Below, piece by piece: positions 1-12,121 of a stretch of 64,000 bases of DNA (position 1 is its first letter; every line of letters starts with the position of its first letter). A program made the position numbers and the translations under genes. The notes under the pieces were generated by a model. It searched no databases, was not told where the DNA came from, and saw nothing but the letters and a program-made list of their open reading frames with translations. The DNA is from Tubiluchus corallicola (Eukaryota; Priapulida; Priapulimorpha; Priapulimorphida; Tubiluchidae): contig JAQGDQ010000005.1 in the NCBI GenBank assembly GCA_030141605.1, positions 868,180 through 932,179 of the forward strand, in the 5' to 3' direction.

Positions 1-1196
1 AGACTTTTCTTCACCATCACAAATTGTTCCGCTATACTTTGCTATTGGTCTCTGCCATACATCTGAAAATTCATTCTTTAAATTATTTTTTTCGCCTGCA
101 CACAGCACAGTTCAGCGCAACATACAATAGGACAACTAGATTTAGGGTTACTTACAGAAATCACAAGCGTGGCTCAGCCTTTCAAATCAGGTTAACAGCT
201 CACTTAGATCATTGGTCTTTTTGCAAAAATTAAATTCACTGGCCTTTTTGCAAAAAATGATCTTGTACGTATCACATATGTTTTACACATAATTACGTAG
301 TTCGATAATTTAGTAAAACGACGTATAACTGATTCCTGTGTACAAGTACTATTGGCGATTCGTACCACTGTTAGTGCCCCGTAATGGCATTTCATCTCAC
401 GTTTTCGAATTAAAAATACTACTGGCCATTTTCTACGACTATCTTCTGTATTTCTTTTCAGTGGCTTGGCAAGTCTGGCATGATAGCAGTGTCTAGATTT
501 TTCCAGATTATGTGCTGTGTTGATCTGTCTTGAAGGTAGATTTCTTTTTATTTTCGGATTTTTAGCATTTGTGCACTCAGTAATAGATATTGATGATGGA
601 CATGACTCTTCATTTTATGTTGAAGTGATGCTGACAAGCAATGCCATGGTGTTAACTGAAATAATTGCTGCGTTTATTTATCTTGAGGCCAGTTTTGTTT
701 TAGAATTCCACCTGCCTATGTTTGCAACACTTTACATAATCTACTTAAATCTATAAGGCATAATTGTGTTGACGATGAATTGCTGTGTTACAACAAGTAG
801 GGGTGAGCATCAGACATTTGATATTTTTAGTTCAAATTCGATTTGAACCTAAAATTACAGATTCCGATAATTCAGCACATCAACTACATATGTTCTTTAT
901 CATTAAAACATTTGAAACATTATGCAATCAGCACAATTTAACTGCAATTACCGTGCATAACTTCTAAGTGGATTATTAATGTTTTTACTGCAGAATAAAA
1001 TCAAGTATTATGCACGATCTTTGAGAGATTGTTTTTTTTATTAATGAGCCAGACATTTGTTCAAAAATCTTTAAAAGTGAATTCGATTCCGATTCGAAAT
1101 CTCGAAATTCGGTTTAATTTAGTTTCAAAAGTTTTAAAAAATTAATTACGATCATTCCTTAGTTATACTTTGCCCAACGAAAGTGTTCCTTATGAT

Positions 1197-1690
1197 GTAG
1201 TACAACGTCGAAGCCGATACGGCTAAATCAGTATGAGTCAGATGTCCATGAAACCATCTCTTATCCATGACTTGAACCTTCTTGTGTATCCAAGCATCCG
1301 TCTTCTTCATCGAGTTTTTCGGCACAGTTGTTGACTAGGGATCTCCATGCAGGACGGTCGTGAAGCGAAGGAGAGGACGACCAACACTGCGAGAGCCACT
1401 GGTTAGTTCTCCATGAAGAAGGGCCTTTGTCGGTTTCTTATCGTTCATTCTGACCACATGCCCAAACCACCGAAGTTAACCTCGATATCTTCCATCTTGG
1501 CACGAGCCAGCACGTCTTCGTTTGGCACATAGTCGTCCCAGCGAATACGAAGGATGTGACGCAGATGTCTCTGCTGAACCGCATGAAGAGACCTGACCTG
1601 ATCTTGATAGAGCGTCCACGTTTCCTGACCATAGGTAAGCTGCGGAATGATGCATTGCTTGTGATGACACCCAACAAATCAATCAAAATT
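1197..1690 (-). mobile_element. Decayed LINE reverse-transcriptase C-terminus and 3' tail
   Basis: Read on the minus strand from about 1680 down, the frame gives LTYGQETWTLYQDQVRSLHA and then RHLRHILRIRWDDYVPN. This is the thumb/C-terminal signature of non-LTR endonuclease-reverse transcriptases (YG-CETW, LR-ILGI-W-D-VPN). A shift to another frame continues with LRWFGHVVRMND and GSRSVGRP, and a third frame with DRPAWRSLVNN. All are in the order seen in this LINE class, so at least two frameshifts or deletions have broken it. A stop follows, then an 84-bp untranslated tail (1197-1280) shared with 3387-3470. The copy is 5' truncated and not functional. The LINE clade was not determined. Confidence 0.85.
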
Positions 1691-3386
1691 TTCACATAAC
1701 TGCTACAACTAATTGTACAGTATACGACTGGATGTACAACAAAGTTATTAATAACTTTTTAAATTAAACACGGCCAATTATGATAAAGATTATTATTTCA
1801 AACTTTTCCCAATGTTGAATAAACCTGTTTCAATTGATTTACCTTTAAAATGGCTGTGCCTAACCATCACCGCCAGAGTTTATAATTACAAGTACTTTCA
1901 TACAACGTTACTGCTAATTAAAGCCCTGTATACAATGAAACAGCATGGATGAGATATAAAATTTCAGAAGGATTTTTTAAGCTTTATTTATTAAGTGTTT
2001 TTTCTTGCTCTTTAAACTGACAGACCTATCAACTCTTACACATTAAGTAAATGTCACACCCACATTTTGTCACACGTTTAATTTTGGAAGTTTCTGAAAA
2101 GAAAAGCTGACATCATTATGTCATTAGGTGAAGCTACTATAGAGAACCGTCCGTCACAGTTAGGAAATAATCGAATTTTTCTACCTTCAATAATCACTGC
2201 ATGAATAAAAAGTTGTTCGAAACCTTAAAGGAAGAACCAACTCTCGAACAACATTATTGCATTTTAATATACAATTCAAAATATTGAAATCACCCCACAA
2301 TATATGCATATAGAATGCATTGCTTAAAAATGTCAAAGACATTTATATATTTTTTATCTCCTGCCAAACGAACGTCGCTGCTGGCATATTTTGAAAAAAA
2401 TGACGTAAGCTGGTGAGCTCGTATAAGCGTGAATGCTGTGAATGCAAGCTGTGATGAAGGTACGCGTGCAAAATTTCTACAGTTCACTTGGAAGTTCAGT
2501 TATTCTAGCGTTATATTTAACTGAGTTTATGTAAAAATGAGTCATTTAATCAATTATGACCAAGGTTAAAGCTTTAACCCACAGGATTATATCGTAAAAT
2601 GTGTAAGCAGTATACGTTAATTGCGAAAATGTAATTAATTTACAAACTTTTGTTGACTTTCAGATACACATGTAAACTTAAAAGCATCGCTCTAGAGATC
2701 GCTCTATAAGTCAAAAAATGATTAGGAAAAAATGTCAAGCACTTGGCAGAATAACCGTTTATATTGCACGGTAACCAGATGATGCCATTTTTCACCAAAG
2801 CGTGAAGTGATCGCTAATTTACATTGAAATTATTAATTACAGTCACAGGAGCTTATCACAATTTCATTAGAATATTATTATTGTCAAATATTAGAATAAG
2901 CTCAACTGCTTATTATTTCGAATTGTGAATAGTTTATGATACAGAGAGCAAAATGGTGGTTCTTGGAAAAGAGAGGATCTTAACATTGAGCCAGACCACT
3001 CCTTAACTAACGAAGCGAAATTCCAGGATGCAGACGTCAGAAGAGTTGAGGAAGAAAAACGGAAAAATACTGGTCACACAGCTGCCAAGACGTGCGTAAG
3101 GAAAGGTGTGAGCAGCCATAGGTCAGGAAAAATAGGTACTTTATGGAGGGTCATGATTAGACTCGCATGAAAGTGTTTAGAAATGAGAGCAGTTAGATGC
3201 ACAGAACGTCGGGTTTTTACACACCAGAAAGGTCAGTTACCAATTCCAAGCATAATTATAGCTGTTATACTGATATACAATTCGTATGTAGATATGCTGA
3301 ATAATGTGCTAATAAAGGGCTATCCAGCCAGCTAACCTGGGCTAAATAATGTGATGATCATTTAAATAAAAGTGGCTTCAAAGTAA

Positions 3387-3470
3387 GTAGTACAACGTCG
3401 AAGCCGATACGGCTAAATCAGTGCGAGTCAGATGTCCATGAAACCATCTCTTATCCACGACTTGAACCTT
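3387..3470 (-). mobile_element. Second copy of the same LINE 3' tail, very short
   Basis: This 84-bp block matches 1197-1280 with about three substitutions, in the same orientation. On the minus strand it is the 3' end of the LINE whose reverse-transcriptase remnant lies at 1197-1690. Both copies stop at the same point (minus-strand end GTTGTACTAC), as expected for 3'-anchored, heavily 5'-truncated insertions. Confidence 0.8.
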
Positions 3471-4069
3471 ATTAGTATATTTTACTAATTGCACCAGACG
3501 CTTATCACACATACTTTTATTGTTAAATCCTTCTGACATTTTTCACGAACATTGAAATAAACCCATTGAAAGTTCGGTGAACGCTTGGCCTTACCAATGT
3601 AGCGCGTAATGCAATATGTAGAAGTTGGAAAAATTTTAGTTGTAGAAATAAATGCAACATGAATAAAAAATGCTTTTCCACACTGGTCAGAATCAGACTC
3701 AACTTTTCAAGATAGCGCGAATGCAATCAAACCGGCCAAGTTATTGTTACTGACGTGTCTCATTTAAAAAATGTTTTGATGTGCATTTTGAAGTTGTATG
3801 TAGTTATGGTCATATTTTAAATTAGGTTATGTAGCCATTCGTTGACTGTGTAAGCTCACAATTGTCATAGAAAAACTTTTATTGGTACATGCAATAAATA
3901 TAACTAAATATAGTAAATAGTTTATTTGTCGTTTTAATTCGGTAGATGAATCAATGATATTTGTTAATAAAAACGGGATGATGTGATGATTAATAAATTA
4001 CAAAAAATAATGCAGTGTTTACTGGCGAAATGGTGGTGGTGAAGAACAAAAAATTGCGCGATTGCATTT

Positions 4070-4200
4070 TTGCAACTATTAGTATTACATAGTATTACTA
4101 TTATTAGTATTACAGTATTACTATTAGTATTAATTTTTTCTAGACTAGTACTACTACTAGTACTTTCTAGTAATAGTATTATTATTCATTTCTCCTGTAG
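4070..4200. repeat. ATTAGT-type microsatellite, partly palindromic
   Basis: The stretch is built of TATTAGTATTAC-like units followed by CTAGTACTACTACTAGTA and TAATAGTATTATTATT. The second half is partly the reverse complement of the first, so it could fold. Confidence 0.7.
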
Positions 4201-4550
4201 GTCATTATTGCATTATTGTTACACCATCGGTAATCAAAGTCATAGAGTTCGTATCACAGTAAAGTTTATGGATGGGCCTTGGAGTCCTGTGATAAATTTC
4301 GTAAAAGCTTATCCACCATCAGGGTGTAACCCTAAAGTCACGTGACACACATGACAAAACTCAAAACTGTGTTTTACACTGCCTATACACAAATTAATCT
4401 GAAGCATCAACTGCCCAGTCAGTGATGCTGCAGTTTTTTTAAGCATTCTTATTTTATATATTATAAAGCGGGTTATTGTATTACAAGAAAAACATTTAAT
4501 GGCGATAAAAAATTAAAAATTAAGTAATTTGATTAGCAGCGATATCATGG

Positions 4551-4755
4551 GTATCATTATCATCATCACTAATGTCATCATTACCTTGGTTAATTAATTT
4601 TGACATCTTTCTCATTATCTTCACACATGTTGCTCAAATGTCATTGCCACTATTATTATGTTACCATCTTTTATCATCATCGTCGCCATCAGTATCATTA
4701 CCATCATTGTTACCATCATCATCATTTTCATCACCACCACCTCATCATCATTATA
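4551..4755. repeat. (ATC)n-rich imperfect microsatellite
   Basis: Imperfect ATC/ACC/ATT trinucleotides run for about 200 bp. They create spurious open frames rich in Ser, His and Tyr on both strands. Confidence 0.8.
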
Positions 4756-5076
4756 GTAAACTTAGCAGTATACACATTGATGAGGTGTACTTTAATCAAT
4801 ATAATTGCATCATAATGAAGCCAAGTATAAGCAAAGATGAAACTGGAGCTTGAAAGTACACGGTTGCTACTATCCACACTGTCTTTTAAGACCGACACAT
4901 ATGCCGTTGATGCGCACACACAGACATGTTTTACATAATTATGACCCATTTTGCGCAATTATGGTGGTATAAAGCTATACAATCTCTTAAAGTCGCATTC
5001 ATAAACTAACTTAACCTTTGCAACAGCCATGGGCCGTCTGAACTGAACTCAGAACATTGGGTTAGTTACACAAAAT

Positions 5077-5088
5077 GGGGGGGGGGGG
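5077..5088. repeat. Homopolymer run of 12 G
   Basis: An uninterrupted run of 12 G lies in otherwise AT-rich DNA, a likely site of sequencing or assembly length error. Confidence 0.85.
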
Positions 5089-5152
5089 TAATGCAGTACC
5101 TTCCAATGTAATATGCTAGTGACACTCAACGTTAGCTCGCATACTCTCAATA

Positions 5153-5648
5153 CAGTAAACTCCGCATACCTCAATTCCAGTCGAATCGAAAAAAACTTTG
5201 AGTTAAGCGATCTTGACCATTTCCAGCATAGAAACTCTAAGCCTTCTCTAGACAGTGAGCTAAATAGAAGGCAGAAAGTCAACCCTTCTATACATAAACA
5301 ATGAGATTTGATGACAATTACATAAAGAATGACAAATTATGTAGTGAAACACGATTTTTTTTATGTCACAAAACACACATCCACACGAGTTTTAAGCAAT
5401 ATGACACTGGGGCTAGGGTATAAATTGCATTTTGAGTTAGGCAAAGTAAATTACATATGTTTTGATTGAATGGATCATAATTTTTTATTTGAGCTAAGCT
5501 GTTTATGTTTGAGTTTATGTGAATAGGTTGAAATTTTGGGTTAAACAATGTCTTTTTGTGGGAAAAATGAAGGATTTCATCCATTCCACTAAAATTCTTT
5601 GAGGCGAAAATTTGAGTTATGCGATTTTGAGTTACATGGTGTTTACTG
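5153..5648. mobile_element. TA-flanked inverted-repeat element (MITE), about 496 bp
   Basis: The left end reads TA then CAGTAAACTCCGCATACCTC. The right end reads TTGAGTTACATGGTGTTTAC then TGTA, whose reverse complement begins TACAGTAAACACCATG. Terminal inverted repeats of about 22 bp with CAGT ends and a TA duplication on each side fit the pogo/Tigger branch of Tc1/mariner elements. Inside, TTGAGTTA-like motifs recur (near 5198, 5433 and 5612). No transposase frame is present, so it is non-autonomous. Confidence 0.75.
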
Positions 5649-7223
5649 TAGCATGCAAATGGTAAACGATCGTACATCACATCTAAAAGCTAGATAAGCG
5701 GTGTAGGTCTGAAAATCTATGTTCCAGAGGGCTCGGCGCATCTTTAGACATTTTATTGTCTAGACTAAAATTCAAAATGGTTTCTGCTGTATGTAATTTA
5801 AATAAGATTTCACCATAAAAAGTGCTTTTTTATTGGGTATTCATAATCAGGTGTGGAGTTGATTACGGTCAGAAAATTCGATTATGCCTCAATTACAACG
5901 CCGTGATTATGATTACAATGGAAAAGTGACAATTATAATTACGATCATGATTACATGAATAACTAAAAGATTATAATTACCATTTAATAAATTATTCTGT
6001 TTAAAACAAAGAGAAAGGGCTGTATCATTTGACAGTTTTCGATATACTGTTATTTGTTTACCTGCCACAGGCACCATGAATGGTGGAATGTATGATGTAG
6101 GGCTTAGTTTTCACCATTTCAGTGCAGAATAAAACTAAAGTAAAAACATTTTAACATAGCTATGTTAATATAAAAGTGATTTCAACTTATATTAGTATGC
6201 CTACTCTAATAGCAAATCAGAAAACTTAACTCATATTATGTCTGTCATTTACTATGTTTTAGTTTCTCAGTGTGTATTTTATTCTGTTCTATATTTGTAC
6301 ATCCTTAATTTTGAAAGGTTTTACTTGTGACAACGCATCAACACTTATGATTATTTATGACATATATTAGCACAAGCGTTAGCATAAATTTAATAAAACA
6401 TGGCATTATTCTTTGTAAATCCATTACATAAAATGATTGCATTGATTTACTAAACTAGATTATGATTACAATCACAATTTGTTGATTTTTATAAAATCGA
6501 TTATGAAAATGATTACAGTTACTTCAAAATTTGTAATAGATTATGATTGTAATCAGCCACAGGTCTGATCATACTTGATACAGCTACAGTACCATCAAAA
6601 GCCTTGGGAAAACCTAAGCTGTCTTAAGTATGAATAAGTAAGTTCACTCCAAGTAGATTAATAAGTGTAGTTAGTAAGCACAAATTGATTGCAATTTTCT
6701 TGTCTCAGTTTTTAATTTATGTTTAAGACTTTGTAAAATCGAAGACATTTTGCTAAGTGTCTGTCTGGCTTCTTCAGAAGTTGTAAAATAAAATTTTATG
6801 ATTAACAGTGTAGATAAAATAAATACATTATTTTAGATAAGGTAAATTTTTTAATTTAGATAATTAATATTGCTGTACCTGTAGTGTAATATCCTAATAT
6901 AACAATTGAAAAAATATAGCGTTATTTTTTTGTCTAAACTATCCTAATTGTAATATTTTATTTTACGTACTAATAGCCAATTATAATATTTTATTTACAT
7001 GATTTTACATATTGGTGCCAAATATTTAGTGAAACATATTATGCCTGATCTTAGGTAAATATAACCAAATTGTCTATAATCTGAATTTAACGATTATACA
7101 ACAAAAGTTAAGCAGTGATTTTTATCTGATTACAGCAGAAAATTTGCAGAAATAGATTGTACATATTTTAACTGCAGTGCAATCGGAATCCAGTTGTCCT
7201 CAATAATTGATTAGTTATTGACA

Positions 7224-10200
7224 ATGTCCAATATGGTACTACTGACCATGATAGCTAGAGTTGCTGATGGTCTTCCTTTGTGTGCATCAATACAAGAAGA
7301 CGAACAGGTAGGTAACTTCAGAATATCGTTTATGTTTTTTGAATCTGTTTTAGAACATCTTTGAAACATTAGACTGCAGCACATTGTGTGGTATCTCTTG
7401 ATGTAAGAATCACTGACCAATATATTTCTGAGATGTGAAATTTTTAAAATGTGGCATTTGACGTGTCAAGCTGCAGAGGTTTAACCTTGAGCAGCAAATT
7501 GTTTACAACTTCTGCATGTGAAAATACTATTGATTATTCTCTATTCTGTATTGGTGCCATTTATTGCAAACAGTTTGTTGGTAAGGTTATGCCCTCATTG
7601 CTCTAACGACTAGTTGCTCAAAGAACCCAGTTGACTAGCCGTCAAAACAAATTAAAGAAAACTCGCAAATGTTACAATATTTAACTCCGTTTGTTTTACA
7701 GACTGGAAGAAATCTGGTGGAGCATCAAAATCAAGCAAAAATGTTGTTCAGGAAAATTAATGAGCAGTCACCTGTCAGGTGTAGCATCGAAACAGGACCA
7801 TACATATTTCAGTAAGCGAAAGCTTTTATCTGAGCACAAAAACTATACATGCTTTGCATGCAGAACTAGCTGCTAAAAGCACGTGCATCTAAGCTTCACT
7901 AGAATTTCCGTGACAGTTCGATTGGTATTCCTACATGTGTATTCTTCCTTGAATATACTTCTGAATTTTGTTGAAGTTGTTGCGCACAATATATGAAATA
8001 CTGTTTTTGTTGGAGGTGTGCCAGTAGAAATGTTCATTGATCTCGAAGAAAGTTACAAGCATTTGTTTTCAGATTTTTTTGTCTACTTTGCAGCTATTTA
8101 ATGGATAGTGGTGTCTGCTACCTCGTCCTGTGTGAAAAGACATTTTCTAGAAGAACAGCATTTGCTTTTTTAGAAGACATTCAAACAGAATTTTATAGCC
8201 AGTATGGTCAAAGAGTCGGAGTTGTTGCGAGGCCCTACAGCTTTATTGAATTTGGTAAGTATTGTAACACAATGGCCAAAGTAGTGGCTAAACTCACTGT
8301 ATTCCAGAAATTACTTACCTACTTGCCATGGGTGCTGCTAGAGTTTAAAAAATTGATGCACAAGAGCTAGGGGGTCTGGAGGAACGCTGTAAGCTCCAAC
8401 ACATTTTCATGTATTTAAGAACACTTTGGAGGCCTCAAATGAGATGGTACATTAGATGGTACTATAAATTCTCGTAGATAGACTTCCTCAAATGTGAAAA
8501 ATTCTGCTTTAATAAATATATATTACCTATATTTATCTAGGTAATATTCATTGTATTCTCTTGTAGTAGTCATATACCTTAAACTCAAGTTCGTAACACA
8601 CTGCTGCGGGTGAATCATTACTTAAGCTCAATTTATTTAGTGTCAACTTTATCTCTCTAGCAAAATGTGGAAACATAAAACTGATTTGAGACTATTAAGT
8701 TTACAGTCCACCCACTGTTCATACAAAATTTAATAAGTTTGCATACGTACTAATTTTTCCTACTGGACACAGCTAAACAGTGGAATGTCTCGGCCACACA
8801 TGCATTTTAAACCATTTTGCGGTTGCTAGAAGCTTTTTCCTCAAGTAAGTTCATTAGTTAAAAACTCGTTATTGCTCATACAAACAAGGGTTGATGTTTT
8901 TATTGGTTTACTGCTAAAAATTTTATTGATTTAAGAAATTTTGTGGAGTCACATGCAGCCGCCTGCCAGAGCCCGTGCTACTTACCACTGGTTGAGTTTC
9001 TGACCATTTTGGTTCTACCAACAGTTAGGGACCTTAAATGAGCTGTCTGTAAAGTCTGTATTGTCCCTCATCTTCACTTTCTTTCTGGGATGGTTGAGGC
9101 CTGTTTGGTAGCTTTCAGGCTAATTTCTTTCATTATCCATTATTCCATTAAACATTCTTTCTCTGAGTGTATAGTGATTTCAGAATGGAGCCATTACTGT
9201 GGAAACAGTTTTTTCCATAGTATTTTTCATGTGTTTTATAATTATTTACTTTTGACATTGAAGATTATGGTTGGCGAGTTTTTGATGCTTTGTATAGATA
9301 TGAGAGGTCAGTTTTTAGAGACTGCTGCCCCAGATAATTGTTTCTCCAGTTTAACTTAAACCCTTTTTCCTATTGCTGCAATCGTGCTTATTAAAAAATA
9401 CTTGTGTTTATCATTGACACATTTTGTTCACGCTGAATGTGTGTTATACATAAAATGTGTTTTAGCTACAAATGACACCTGCATTATTTTCGCATTCTAA
9501 TATATATACTATTCCGTATTATTTACTAATTTCACCAAATTAATAAATCCAGACCATTTCTTAGAAAAAATAATAATAAAATTTTAAACATTCAGGCAAT
9601 TCCGGAATAAATTCAGAAAAAGTAAAGCTCATTTTTGGAAATGCTTAGTGCGACTCAGTCAGGGATTTTAATCAAAAGAACACAAACTCGCTAAGTACAC
9701 CTATCCACACACTATTACACCACGTTCAGAGTCATCAGGAGGAATCTGCCAGGATTCTGAATTTGGCCTCCTCCTCCTATCAGTCCTCAAACCGGGCCAG
9801 GCGTGGTCAGATGCACAACCCACTCAAACTAACTTACCTAAACAGAATAACATATCAAAAGAAAGACAAATATAAAATGTAAAAAACAAAGCTTAAAAAA
9901 TGAAAAATGAAGTACCATAAAAAAGTAACCCTTCTTTTGTCAACTGTGTCCTTAGCTTCTGCCAAGTAACATAGTAACAAAGTAAGAAATTTTGTTTATT
10001 CCAGACACATATATACAAAAGGCAAAAAAGAGTTTTACGGATTCACGATCGAGGCGGAATTTGGGAACTATTAACAATGAATTGCAAGACGTGCAGCGTA
10101 TTATGGTGCAAAATATTGATGACGTTTTACAACGAGGTGAAGCATTAAGCGGTAAGATACTACTTCAGTTTTAAAAAATGTCCTTGTTTTGTATTCTGAA

Positions 10201-11248
10201 AAAGTATAATTCACAATTTTGCCTAGCTTCAGGAATAGTTCAAATTTTGCTCTCATATGTAAATTAACACTTCTTTTGTAAGTATTAGGTGATGGTAATC
10301 AATGTTTTCACAATTGTTTTGCCTAGAAATGTCATTTGTAAGCTAACATAAGGACATTAGCGTTTTTTACCATTTTTGCAAGAAGCCTTGGTGACAGTAT
10401 GTAAATGCTGACAGTTCTGAATAGTGCCTTTACCTGTGTATACATGACAATACAGTAAACCTTCGTTATTACTGATCCCATTGTAACAAGTTTCAGATAC
10501 AAAGAACTATTTTTATTGTCCTGTTTATTCTGGTTACAACATATAATTCTGCTGTAATGATGGAATTTGTCTAGACGGGGACCTCAGATTGGCTGCATAT
10601 CAAATACTGTTAGTATGAGGCATGATGAGTAACCTCCAGAGCATTTAATTATTATTCGTTTATCTGTCTATGTATTGTTTATTATAACACAGCTTCACAG
10701 GTATATGTATACTATGTTTATTGAGTTTCGTACAGTTTACTGTTTTTCCCATTTAACTTGTACTGTAGCCATATCACCTGGTTAATGAGACTGTTGTGGT
10801 TGAGATTGAGATTATTCTGCCTTTACTCCTCACTATTGGTTAACTGTAACAAGTGTTTTCTTTATCATACATATATATATTTAAAAAAATGCTTTTACAT
10901 ACATATATGTTAAAAAATGCTCGCAGATGGTGTTTAGCATTTCTTACCTTACATAGCACAATATCGGAATATTTTCTATGTGTTAGCTATTACAAATCGA
11001 ATGGAAGTGCCGTATATAGCTATTCAACATGCTAATTTTCATTTTCTACTTTCTTTCTGACATTCACTTAAAAACTCTCATTTTTTCTTTCAGCCTTAGA
11101 TGATAAAGCTGGCAACTTGGTCACCATGTCACAACAGTACAAGAAAGATGCCCGTTATTTAAATTTGAGATCCAGTTATGCAAAAATAGGTGCCATCATT
11201 GTCATCATTGTCATTTTTCTGCTTCTAGTCAGGTATTTCATTTTCTAG
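7224..11248 (+). CDS. SEC22B: Vesicle-trafficking R-SNARE SEC22 (SEC22B-like), complete, five exons
   Basis: Exons: 7224-7307, 7702-7811, 8094-8254, 10005-10151, 11094-11248. All introns are GT-AG and the phases fit. They encode 218 residues, or 215 from the second in-frame ATG (7233), the usual family length. The start [19 protein letters not shown] is typical of the family, so 7233 is the more likely initiator. SEC22 is an ER/cis-Golgi SNARE that drives COPII/COPI vesicle fusion. Visible parts are an N-terminal longin domain (about residues 5-120, including GVCYLVLCE and [14 protein letters not shown]), an R-SNARE coiled coil (about 137-197) with zero-layer Arg162 in VLQRGEALS, and a C-terminal membrane anchor ([18 protein letters not shown]). 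It belongs to the SEC22A/B/C group and is closest to B because the longin and SNARE parts are both intact. It is transcribed in the same direction as the next gene, 5.3 kb away. Confidence 0.97.
10453..10765. mobile_element. Possible small CAGT-ended element (weak)
   Basis: TACAGTAAACCTTCGTTATT at the left resembles the termini of the other TA-flanked elements in the window. A matching right end is only hinted at by CTTGTACTGTA near 10758-10767, where about eight outer bases agree. It lies in SEC22 intron 4. It could be a solo terminus rather than a complete element. Confidence 0.3.
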
Positions 11249-11545
11249 TGTGAATTTATTCCGGTTAAGTTAACTTTCCTCTGCTGTTACGCGAATTTAT
11301 ACATTCATACCTTGTGATTATTGAATTATTTTGCACAGTACTGTAATATATACTGAGGGTGACTTTGTGTCCATGTATATTTATTATAAAAGTATTTTCT
11401 TAAGTGTGCAGTGGTGAGTCCACTTCTGTATAGAAATATGAGGAAGTTAGGGTTAATATGTTATAACAAGGGTCAATAGATAAGTGTTGTCCTGGATTTA
11501 ATGAGTACCTTAACTATCGTTGTAATTCCGGTTTTGCGTAATGTA

Positions 11546-12121
11546 CAGTGAACTACATATAACTCGAATACCTCGGGGACCGGTAAATTTGTTCGAGTTA
11601 TGTGAGGGTGCGAGTTAGACAATGTTTGTAAAAAAAGCAAGAATGACCTGCTTATCAATGCGATACACTACAGACTGTGAATATGACAAACTGAACCTTT
11701 AATCAAATATCAAACAACAGTTTTTATGAATAATCAAAAATAAAATGACTGGTCCACCTCTATTGTCTAAGTAGCATGGTTAATAGAATTCGGCTATAAT
11801 AATTTGTATTCACTGTTCTGCTAAGATAATACAAGAAAACTTAGCATTTTTGCTGAAACTAGCAGTTAAAATCGTAATGTGGTGTACACTTTCGCTTAGG
11901 ATTTCACTCTTGAGAGGTTGTTCGAGATAGGCGGGGGAATTTCAGTTAGATTCGTTTGAATTGTACGGTGTATTTGGTTTGAGTTACGCAATAATTCGAG
12001 TTATAGATTTCGAGTTATGCGATGTTTGGGAAAAATAAGAATGAAAGGGAAATCCCACGAGATTTGTTCGAGATACACAAGAATTGGAGTTATAATGAGT
12101 CGAATTATACGTAGTTTACTA
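11546..12121. mobile_element. TA-flanked inverted-repeat element with TCGAGTTAT repeats, about 576 bp
   Basis: The left end reads TA, CAGTGAACTACATATAACTC. The right end reads GTCGAATTATACGTAGTTTA then CTAC. The reverse complement of the right end, GTAGTAAACTACGTATAATT, pairs with the left end over about 22 bp with a few mismatches. The right outer base and TA are slightly eroded. The interior repeats TTCGAGTTAT-like motifs in both halves (for example near 11590, 11985 and 12006). No transposase frame exists. It is similar in design to the element at 5153-5648. Confidence 0.65.

Larger units (their letters stand above)
1..7223. other. Gene-poor stretch before SEC22
   Basis: No exon with recognisable protein similarity was found here. 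Open frames are short (under 105 codons), AT-rich and without family resemblance. The stretch contains the LINE 3' remnants, the ATT/ATC microsatellites and the inverted-repeat element listed separately. The remainder is AT-rich unique-looking DNA. The SEC22 promoter should lie near the right edge, but no core element can be named with confidence. Confidence 0.6.

Noticed and set aside
4572-4958. Ser/His/Tyr-rich frames on both strands
   Set aside because: They are produced by the ATC microsatellite.
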